This document shows positions 58,248 through 64,000 of a DNA stretch of 64,000 bases, in pieces (within the stretch, counting starts at the first letter, position 1; the number at the start of each line of letters is the position of its first letter). Both the position numbers and the translations under genes were made by a program. The notes beneath the pieces are model-generated. The model was given only the letters and a program-made list of their open reading frames with translations, was not told where the DNA came from and did not search any database. Source of the stretch: an uncultured Pelagibacteraceae bacterium (GTDB lineage: Bacteria; Pseudomonadota; Alphaproteobacteria; Pelagibacterales; Pelagibacteraceae); NCBI GenBank assembly GCA_902624315.1, contig CACNXC010000002.1, forward strand, positions 124,001-188,000, in the 5' to 3' direction.

Positions 58248-58477
58248 TATTGTTCCTTTGTTTTAATTGCTAAAGCGTGTAGTTCATTTCCCATCTTACC
58301 TTTTAATGAATTATAAACCATTTTATGTTGTTCAATTTTACTTTTACCTGCAAATTGAGAAGATATTATAGTCGCTGAATAATGATTACCATCTCCAGCT
58401 AGATCTTGAATATCAATTACTGCATCTGGCATAGCTTCTTTGATATATTTTTCGATTTCTTTTAAATCCATTGCCAT
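58247..58477 (-). CDS. BolA-family protein (IbaG/BolA2-like)
   Basis: A 76-residue BolA-fold protein. DLAGDGNHYSATIISSQFAGKSKIEQHKMVYNSL shows the family core, with the histidine of the GDGNHY region and the invariant one in EQHKMVY as probable cluster ligands with CGFS glutaredoxins. The C-terminal NELHALAIKTKE is also typical. It lies between purL (3-nt gap) and grxD (one-base overlap). Its likely role is with GrxD in iron-sulfur cluster trafficking. Confidence 0.92.
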   Translation of the reverse strand: MAMDLKEIEKYIKEAMPDAVIDIQDLAGDGNHYSATIISSQFAGKSKIEQHKMVYNSLKGKMGNELHALAIKTKEQ

Positions 58478-58480
58478 TTT

Positions 58481-60670
58481 TTAACTCATATACTTCGATA
58501 ACCAATTTGTATAATAAGACTTCAATTCGTCAATTGTAACTTTTGTCTTTTCATTAATAATCATATCGTTTTGTGTGATAATACCTAATTCCTCATGATG
58601 TACTGAGTTTTTGTTTAAAATTTTTGTAACTTCTTTTAAATCCTTTTTATTCACCTCTATTAAGTATCTACCTTGATCTTCTGCAAAAAAATACTCAATT
58701 TCATTTACTAAATTCTTTGACTTATTAATTTTAATTCCCTTATTACCTTTAATGCACATTTTACTTATCGCAACCAATAGACCTCCTAAAGATATGTCAT
58801 GAGCACTTCTCACGTATCCTTTATCAATTAAATTTAATATTGATTCTCCATTATTTTTTTCATTAAAAAGATTTACCTCTGGTGGAGGTCCATTTTTTTC
58901 ATCTAAAATGGTTCTGGCAAATAAACTTTGGTCAATATGACCTTCTGTTTTACCAATGACTAAAACTAAATTATCTAGTTCTTTTAAATCCATCGAAATC
59001 ATCTTTTTATAATTTTTAATAAGACCCACACCACCTATTGATGGAGTTGGTTTGATCCCAACGTCTTTGGTTTGGTTGTAAAAAGATACATTGCCAGATA
59101 CCACTGGAAAATTTAAATATTTGCTAGCTTCACCTATACCTTGAACACATTCAACAAACTCACCCATGTTGTCTTCTTTTTCTGGACTTCCAAAGTTTAA
59201 ACAATTAGTGATAGCGATTGGTGTTGCTCCAACTGAAATTAAATTTCTCCAACTTTCAGCGACAATCTGTTTACCTCCTGTTAATGGGTGAGCCCAACAA
59301 TATACAGCTGAGGAGTCCACTGATGCTGCTACAGCTTTGTTTGTTCCATGTACTCTTACCACACCAGAGTCTCCGCCTGGTTTTTGAATAGTGTCACCCA
59401 TGACTGTATGATCATATTGTTGCCAGATCCATTCCTTACTACATATATTCTGATTAGACAAAATCTTCTTGAGTACATCTTTTATTTTTAATTTATTCAG
59501 TACTTCATTCTTAAATTTATTTTTTTTTGGTAATTTTGATTTTTTCCATTTACGATCGTACATTGGGGAATTTTCAACAAGAATATTAACAGGTATTTTT
59601 GCTACTTGCTCTTGATTAAAAATTAATTCGATGCTTTTTGAGTTTGTTGTTTTTCCAATGACTGCAAAATCTAAATTCCATTTATCAAATATTTTTTTTG
59701 CGATTTCTTCTTTGCCATTTTCTAGAACAATTAACATTCGTTCTTGGCTTTCGGACAACATAATTTCGTAAGGAGTCATTTTAGTCTCTCTGCATGGGAC
59801 TTTACTTAAATCAATTTCAATGCCTAAATTTCCCTTTGATGCCATTTCAATACTCGAAGAAGTTAAACCAGCAGCCCCCATATCTTGAATAGCAATAATT
59901 GAGTCACCAGCCATCAATTCTAAACATGCCTCTAATAAAAGTTTTTCTGTAAAAGGATCTCCAACCTGTACAGTCGGTTTCTTTTCTTCAATTTTTTCAT
60001 CAAAACTAGCTGAAGCCATACTTGCACCATGAATCCCGTCTCTACCAGTCTTAGAACCCACATAAATCACAGGTTTGTTTAAACCAGCGGCTTTTGAATA
60101 AAAAATTTTATTTTTTTTAACTAAACCAAGTGTCATTGCGTTGACCAAAATATTTCCATTGTAAGAACTATCAAAAGAAGTTTGTCCAGCTATGGTTGGC
60201 ACACCCATACAATTTCCATAGCCGCCAATACCATGTACAACTCCTCGTAAGAGATTTTTTGTTTTTTTATGTTGCGGGGATCCAAAATGTATTGAATTTA
60301 AATTTGCTATCGGTCTTGCTCCCATTGTAAATACATCTCTCATAATTCCACCAACACCCGTTGCAGCCCCTTGATATGGTTCAATAAATGAGGGATGATT
60401 ATGGCTTTCAATTTTAAAAACAATTGCATCTCCATCTTCAATATCGATAACACCTGCATTTTCTCCTGGACCTTGAATTACTTTTTTTCCTTTGGTTGGT
60501 AGTTTTTTAAGGTGAAGTCGCGATGACTTATATGAACAATGTTCATTCCACATTGCAGAAAAAATCCCAAGTTCAGTAATATTTGGAGTTCTCTTAAGTA
60601 ATTGACAAATTTTTTTAAATTCATCAGACTTAAGACCATGATCTATAGCAATTTGTTCATTAACTTCCAT
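58481..60670 (-). CDS. purL: Phosphoribosylformylglycinamidine synthase, large subunit
   Basis: The 729-residue protein is the small-type PurL that works with separate PurS and PurQ. Visible are IFSAMWNEHCSYKSSR near 38-52, the ATP/metal region ESHNHPSFIEPYQGAATGVGGIMRDVFTMGARP, GNCMGVPTIAGQ, IQDMGAAGLTSSSIEMA, and GGKQIVAESWRNLISVGATPIAITNCLNFG in the second half-repeat. It converts FGAR to FGAM using ammonia delivered by PurQ. It shares one base with purQ upstream. The order in transcription is purB-purC-purS-purQ-purL. Confidence 0.97.
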   Translation of the reverse strand: MEVNEQIAIDHGLKSDEFKKICQLLKRTPNITELGIFSAMWNEHCSYKSSRLHLKKLPTKGKKVIQGPGENAGVIDIEDGDAIVFKIESHNHPSFIEPYQGAATGVGGIMRDVFTMGARPIANLNSIHFGSPQHKKTKNLLRGVVHGIGGYGNCMGVPTIAGQTSFDSSYNGNILVNAMTLGLVKKNKIFYSKAAGLNKPVIYVGSKTGRDGIHGASMASASFDEKIEEKKPTVQVGDPFTEKLLLEACLELMAGDSIIAIQDMGAAGLTSSSIEMASKGNLGIEIDLSKVPCRETKMTPYEIMLSESQERMLIVLENGKEEIAKKIFDKWNLDFAVIGKTTNSKSIELIFNQEQVAKIPVNILVENSPMYDRKWKKSKLPKKNKFKNEVLNKLKIKDVLKKILSNQNICSKEWIWQQYDHTVMGDTIQKPGGDSGVVRVHGTNKAVAASVDSSAVYCWAHPLTGGKQIVAESWRNLISVGATPIAITNCLNFGSPEKEDNMGEFVECVQGIGEASKYLNFPVVSGNVSFYNQTKDVGIKPTPSIGGVGLIKNYKKMISMDLKELDNLVLVIGKTEGHIDQSLFARTILDEKNGPPPEVNLFNEKNNGESILNLIDKGYVRSAHDISLGGLLVAISKMCIKGNKGIKINKSKNLVNEIEYFFAEDQGRYLIEVNKKDLKEVTKILNKNSVHHEELGIITQNDMIINEKTKVTIDELKSYYTNWLSKYMS

Positions 60671-61353
60671 TATTTAATATTATTCATAAGGTTTTTGAAA
60701 AAAATTGAGCCATCTTCCCCAGATAAACTTTGGTCTATCATTCTCTCAGGATGAGGCATCATTCCTAATACATTTTTTTCTTTATTAAAAATGCCTGCAA
60801 TATTCTTTATTGAACCATTTGGATTATATTGGTCTTCTATCTTGCCTTCTTTATTACAATAATAAATTGCTATTTGATTATTATCTTCAATTTCTTTCAA
60901 TTGATCTTTAGTACAAAAATAATTTCCTTCATTATGAGCAATATGAAATTCTAAAATATCTTTATTAAGATTTTTAAAATAAGCATTTTCTTTGTTGTCC
61001 AATTTCACGAAGACATTTTTACATATAAACTCTAAATATTTATTCCTCAATAAAACTCCTGGCACTAAACCTGTTTCAACCAGTATTTGAAATCCATTAC
61101 AAATTCCCATGACCAATCCCCCAGATTTTGCAAAATTTATAACTGATTGCATTATCCTAGATTTTGAAGCCATACTTCCACATCGTAAGTAATCTCCATA
61201 GGAAAAACCACCTGGAAGTACAACTAAATCACTTTTGGGGAGTTCATTTTCATCATGCCAAACCATCTTGTTGTGAAACCCAAATTTCTTGAGCGCAACA
61301 TCCATATCTCTATCACAATTTGAGCCAGGAAAAGTTATTACAGATGACTTCAT
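60670..61353 (-). CDS. purQ: Phosphoribosylformylglycinamidine synthase, glutaminase subunit
   Basis: A 227-residue class I glutamine amidotransferase. The nucleophile is Cys85 in VMGICNGFQIL, the oxyanion region is VVLPGGFSYGDYLRCG at 44-59, and the catalytic His/Glu pair is in GMMPHPERM near the C-terminus. It hydrolyses glutamine and channels ammonia to PurL in a complex completed by PurS. It starts 3 nt after purS. Confidence 0.97.
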   Translation of the reverse strand: MKSSVITFPGSNCDRDMDVALKKFGFHNKMVWHDENELPKSDLVVLPGGFSYGDYLRCGSMASKSRIMQSVINFAKSGGLVMGICNGFQILVETGLVPGVLLRNKYLEFICKNVFVKLDNKENAYFKNLNKDILEFHIAHNEGNYFCTKDQLKEIEDNNQIAIYYCNKEGKIEDQYNPNGSIKNIAGIFNKEKNVLGMMPHPERMIDQSLSGEDGSIFFKNLMNNIK

Positions 61354-61356
61354 TAA

Positions 61357-61599
61357 TTATTGTGTTTCAATAATTTTAAAGTTTTCGATTACAAGATTAG
61401 CTAAAAGTTTTTTACACATGTCCTCTACAACAGCTTTTGCTTTGTTTGGATCATTTTCCTTAACATCTATTTCAAAATATTTACCTTGTCTTACTTCACT
61501 TATATTTTCAAAACCCATTCCATCCAATGCTTGATGTATGACTTTACCCTGTGGATCAAGAACATCTTTTTTTAATGTTATTATTGCTGAAATTTTCAT
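61357..61599 (-). CDS. purS: Phosphoribosylformylglycinamidine synthase, PurS subunit
   Basis: An 80-residue protein with the PurS fold pattern: KISAIITLKKDVLDPQGKVIHQALDGMGFENISEVRQGKYFEIDV. PurS dimers bridge PurL and PurQ in the three-part FGAM synthase used by Gram-positive bacteria and alphaproteobacteria. It overlaps purC by 4 nt. Length and position leave little doubt. Confidence 0.96.
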   Translation of the reverse strand: MKISAIITLKKDVLDPQGKVIHQALDGMGFENISEVRQGKYFEIDVKENDPNKAKAVVEDMCKKLLANLVIENFKIIETQ

Positions 61600-62381
61600 T
61601 TACTCTTTTTTTTTATGGATGAAAGTTTAGTTACATTAACCGCAGATACGTTTGATTGTTCATGAAGAATTCCAAGTCGTTTTGCAACCTCAGTATAAGC
61701 TGGTATCAAATCCCCCAAATCTTTTCTAAATCTGTCTTTATCAAGTTTTTTGTCAGTAATTGAGTCCCACAATCTACAAGTATCAGGGCTGATCTCATCT
61801 GCTAAGATAATATTATTTTTTCCACTTTCATGAGTGAAGCCAAACTCTACTTTAAAATCGACTAATTTAATTCCAATACCTCGAAATAAACCTAGTAAAA
61901 AATCATTCAATCGTTTTAAATTTTCATCAATTAAATTAAGCTGAATAGCTTTAAGCCAATTAAATGCCAGGATGTGTTCTCTGCTTATGTTCGGATCACC
62001 CAATTTATCATCTTTGAGACAATACTCTATTAATGGATAGTCAAGTACAGTCCCATCCTCAATACCCAATCGTTTTGTGAGAGAACCAGTTGCAATATTT
62101 CTTACAATGAACTCAATTGGAATTATATCAACAAGTTTCACAAGTTGTTCTCTCATATTTAGTCTTTTTACTAAATGATTTTTAATTCCAATTTGATTTA
62201 AGTTTGAGAGTATATGTTCTGAAATTCTGTTATTTAGGACACCTTTCCCCTCAATAGTAGTTTTTTTTTGATTATTAAATGCTGTTGCATCATCTTTAAA
62301 ATATTGAATAACTAGATTTTTATCAGAAGTTGCATAAATAATTTTAGCTTTTCCCTCATAAAGTTTTTTTCCTTTTTTCAT
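61596..62381 (-). CDS. purC: Phosphoribosylaminoimidazole-succinocarboxamide synthase
   Basis: A 261-residue SAICAR synthetase. KKLYEGKAKIIYATSDKNLVIQYFKDDATAFN at the N-terminus, IPIEFIVRNIATGSLTKRLG near 95-112, and the metal/substrate region LVDFKVEFGF and LADEISPDTCRLWD are diagnostic. It joins aspartate to CAIR using ATP. It shares one base with purB upstream and 4 nt with purS downstream, so the operon is fully coupled. The C-terminal tail (LSSIKKKSK) is basic and probably disordered. Confidence 0.96.
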   Translation of the reverse strand: MKKGKKLYEGKAKIIYATSDKNLVIQYFKDDATAFNNQKKTTIEGKGVLNNRISEHILSNLNQIGIKNHLVKRLNMREQLVKLVDIIPIEFIVRNIATGSLTKRLGIEDGTVLDYPLIEYCLKDDKLGDPNISREHILAFNWLKAIQLNLIDENLKRLNDFLLGLFRGIGIKLVDFKVEFGFTHESGKNNIILADEISPDTCRLWDSITDKKLDKDRFRKDLGDLIPAYTEVAKRLGILHEQSNVSAVNVTKLSSIKKKSK

Positions 62382-63673
62382 TATTTAATTACTCTTCTAA
62401 AAATAAAATTTATATTTTTCATATGTTTTGAATAGCTAAATATTGATTTTAATTTTTTTATTGAGATTTTGTTCATTATATATTTATCAGATTGCGCTAC
62501 ATCAAATAAATTTAAATTTTCAGCAAAACACTTTTTTGAGAAACTTTGAACCATCCGATATGATTTTTCTCTAGTTAATCCAGTTTTTGTAAGTTCAAGC
62601 ATCAACTCTTGTGAAAAAATTAAACCTTTCGTTATGTTCAAATTCTCTAACATTTTTTTTGGATAAACAATCATATTATCCAAAATATTGGTTAATCTTA
62701 CTAAAGCAAAATCAATAGTTATATTAGCATCTGGGCCAATGTTTCTCTCTACACTTGAATGTGAAATATCTCTTTCGTGCCACAAGGCTATATTTTCAAG
62801 TGCAGGAATTACAGTACTTCTAACCATTCTTGAAAGACCTGTTAAATTTTCACTCAAGATAGGATTTTTTTTATGTGGCATAGCAGATGAACCTTTTTGT
62901 TTTTTTGAAAAAAATTCTTGAAGTTCGTACACTTCAGTCCTTTGTAAATGTCTAATTTCAATAGCCACTCTTTCAATTGAACCAGCAATAATTCCAAGAA
63001 CTGAAAAATAAAAAGCATGTCTATCTCTTGGAATAACTTGAGTAGAGATGGGTTCAATTCTTAAGCCAAGTTTTTTAGCAACATGTTTTTCTACATTAGG
63101 ATTTATATTAGCAAAGGTTCCAACTGCACCTGAAATAGCACATGTTGAGACCTCATCTATTGCATCGACTAATCTTTTTCTATTTCTTTTAAATTCTGCA
63201 TAAAAAGAAGCAAGTTTTAAACCAAAGGTAATAGGTTCAGCATGTATACCATGACTTCTTCCCATGCAGGGTGTAAATTTATATTTGTTTGCTTGTTTTT
63301 TTAATACTTTTAAAATTTGGTCAATGTCTTTGAGAATTATTTTTCCTGACTGAACTAATTGAATATTGAAACTTGTATCTAAAACATCTGATGATGTCAT
63401 CCCTTGATGAAGATATCTTGCTTTAATTCCAGCTTTTTCTGTTACGGAAGTTAAAAAAGCTATGACATCGTGTTTGACTTGAGATTCAATTTGATGAATT
63501 CTCTTAACATTAATTCTCGCTTTTTTTCTTACAATTGAGGAGACCCCTTTAGGAATTTGGTTTAATTTTTCCATAGCTTGTGCTGCAGCTATCTCTACAT
63601 CTAACCAAATTTTGTATTTATTTTCTTCTGACCAAATATCAGTAAGTTCTTTTCTCGAATATCTTTTAATCAT
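62381..63673 (-). CDS. purB: Adenylosuccinate lyase
   Basis: A 430-residue fumarase/aspartase-superfamily lyase. GMTSSDVLDTSFNIQL near 85-100, GRSHGIHAEPITFGLKLA near 138-155 with the catalytic histidine, and the signature loop GSSAMPHKKNPILSENLTGL near 260-280 with the catalytic serine are present. It splits SAICAR and adenylosuccinate. It is the first of five purine genes on the minus strand and starts only 3 nt after the methionine aminopeptidase stop, so its promoter may lie upstream of map. Confidence 0.96.
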   Translation of the reverse strand: MIKRYSRKELTDIWSEENKYKIWLDVEIAAAQAMEKLNQIPKGVSSIVRKKARINVKRIHQIESQVKHDVIAFLTSVTEKAGIKARYLHQGMTSSDVLDTSFNIQLVQSGKIILKDIDQILKVLKKQANKYKFTPCMGRSHGIHAEPITFGLKLASFYAEFKRNRKRLVDAIDEVSTCAISGAVGTFANINPNVEKHVAKKLGLRIEPISTQVIPRDRHAFYFSVLGIIAGSIERVAIEIRHLQRTEVYELQEFFSKKQKGSSAMPHKKNPILSENLTGLSRMVRSTVIPALENIALWHERDISHSSVERNIGPDANITIDFALVRLTNILDNMIVYPKKMLENLNITKGLIFSQELMLELTKTGLTREKSYRMVQSFSKKCFAENLNLFDVAQSDKYIMNKISIKKLKSIFSYSKHMKNINFIFRRVIK

Positions 63674-63676
63674 TAA

Positions 63677-64000
63677 TTATAAATATGGAGGCTTTGAATA
63701 ACCTTTAGCAGATTCTGTAAAAATTTCATAACCATTTTCTGTTATCCCAACTGTATGTTCAAATTGCGCTGACAAAGATTTATCTTTTGTAACTGCTGTC
63801 CAACCATCATTAAGCATTTTTGTAGCAAATTTACCTGCATTAATCATTGGTTCGATTGTAAATGTCATTCCTGGTTTGAGTTCCATTCCTGTATTTTTAG
63901 TTCCATAATGTAAAATATTTGGTGACTCATGAAAAGTTGTTCCTATACCATGTCCACAAAAGTCTCTGACAACTGAAAAACCTTTTTCTTCTACATATGT
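63677..64000 (-). CDS. map: Methionine aminopeptidase type I, C-terminal part
   Basis: The gene runs off the right edge; 107 C-terminal residues are in the window, starting before the track's internal ATG at 63886. The frame upstream of that ATG reads VVRDFCGHGIGTTFHESPN, the metal-binding histidine region of MetAP. It continues with GMTFTIEPMIN and, near the end, LSAQFEHTVGIT, which supply the glutamate ligands. It removes initiator methionine from new proteins. It is the first visible gene of the minus-strand run leading into purB. Confidence 0.95.
   Translation of the reverse strand, partial: TYVEEKGFSVVRDFCGHGIGTTFHESPNILHYGTKNTGMELKPGMTFTIEPMINAGKFATKMLNDGWTAVTKDKSLSAQFEHTVGITENGYEIFTESAKGYSKPPYL

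Noticed and set aside
1-64000. CRISPR arrays, insertion sequences, integrase genes or prophage
   Set aside because: No regularly spaced repeats, transposase or integrase reading frames, or long terminal repeats were seen.

Overview
The window looks like a piece of chromosome from a SAR11-type marine alphaproteobacterium (Candidatus Pelagibacter or a close relative). The basis is very low GC, very short intergenic gaps with many 1-4 nt stop/start overlaps, few regulators, many substrate-binding-protein transporters, and typical content: taurine uptake with an omega-amino acid:pyruvate aminotransferase and alanine dehydrogenase, a dimethylglycine-dehydrogenase-like flavoprotein, TRAP and TTT transporters, a methylcitrate cycle and NH3-dependent NadE. 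The lineage is inferred from gene content, not from a marker-gene tree. I see no CRISPR array, insertion sequence or rRNA. No gene-free stretch exceeds 300 bases.

Layout. 1-7.0 kb: a tauABC-like transporter on the minus strand (running off the left edge), divergent from tpa-ald-DMGDH-like on the plus strand, with a 17-bp palindrome inside the tauA promoter. 7.0-9.5 kb: a BASS-family transporter behind a double winged-helix regulator whose promoter carries two 15-bp direct repeats 32 bp apart; divergent from these are two small tail-anchored-type proteins that look like tandem paralogues, then a tRNA(CAU). 9.6-11.7 kb: glycosyltransferase, methyltransferase, apt. 11.8-15.4 kb: mtnP-mtnA-class II aldolase-speDE, which links spermidine synthesis to recycling of its by-product methylthioadenosine. 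15.5-25.4 kb: an opine/basic-amino-acid-type ABC transporter without an ATPase gene, a creatinase-like M24 protein, DUF6165 and GT9, an AbrB-family membrane protein, TctCBA and a GT4. 25.4-30.3 kb: redox and flavin enzymes, a 38-codon gene missing from the ORF track, an MFS transporter and rpoZ. 30.3-36.5 kb: a CoA-transferase, a TRAP transporter, dus, TauE/SafE and DUF2061. 36.5-38.5 kb: the least ordinary stretch, with a 21-bp palindrome, a GNAT-like gene, a terminator pointing the wrong way and a highly charged helical protein. 38.5-43.7 kb: phosphomannomutase, nrdAB with paired NrdR-like boxes, a methyltransferase. 43.7-47.3 kb: prpDBC. 47.3-57.9 kb: HAD phosphatase, a GlmU acetyltransferase domain standing alone beside glmS, FkbM, class II DAHP synthase, nadE, cysS, cimA, trmJ-like, rpsD. 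57.9-64 kb: the purB-purC-purS-purQ-purL-bolA-grxD operon preceded by the end of map.

Cross-cutting observation. In all four transporter operons headed by a binding-protein gene (tauA, the opine-type ABC, tctC, dctP), a strong hairpin lies between the binding-protein gene and the next transport gene. In tctB it covers the GTG start codon, and in dctQ its U-tract touches the ATG. This looks like a shared way of making much more binding protein than membrane components in a genome with few regulators.
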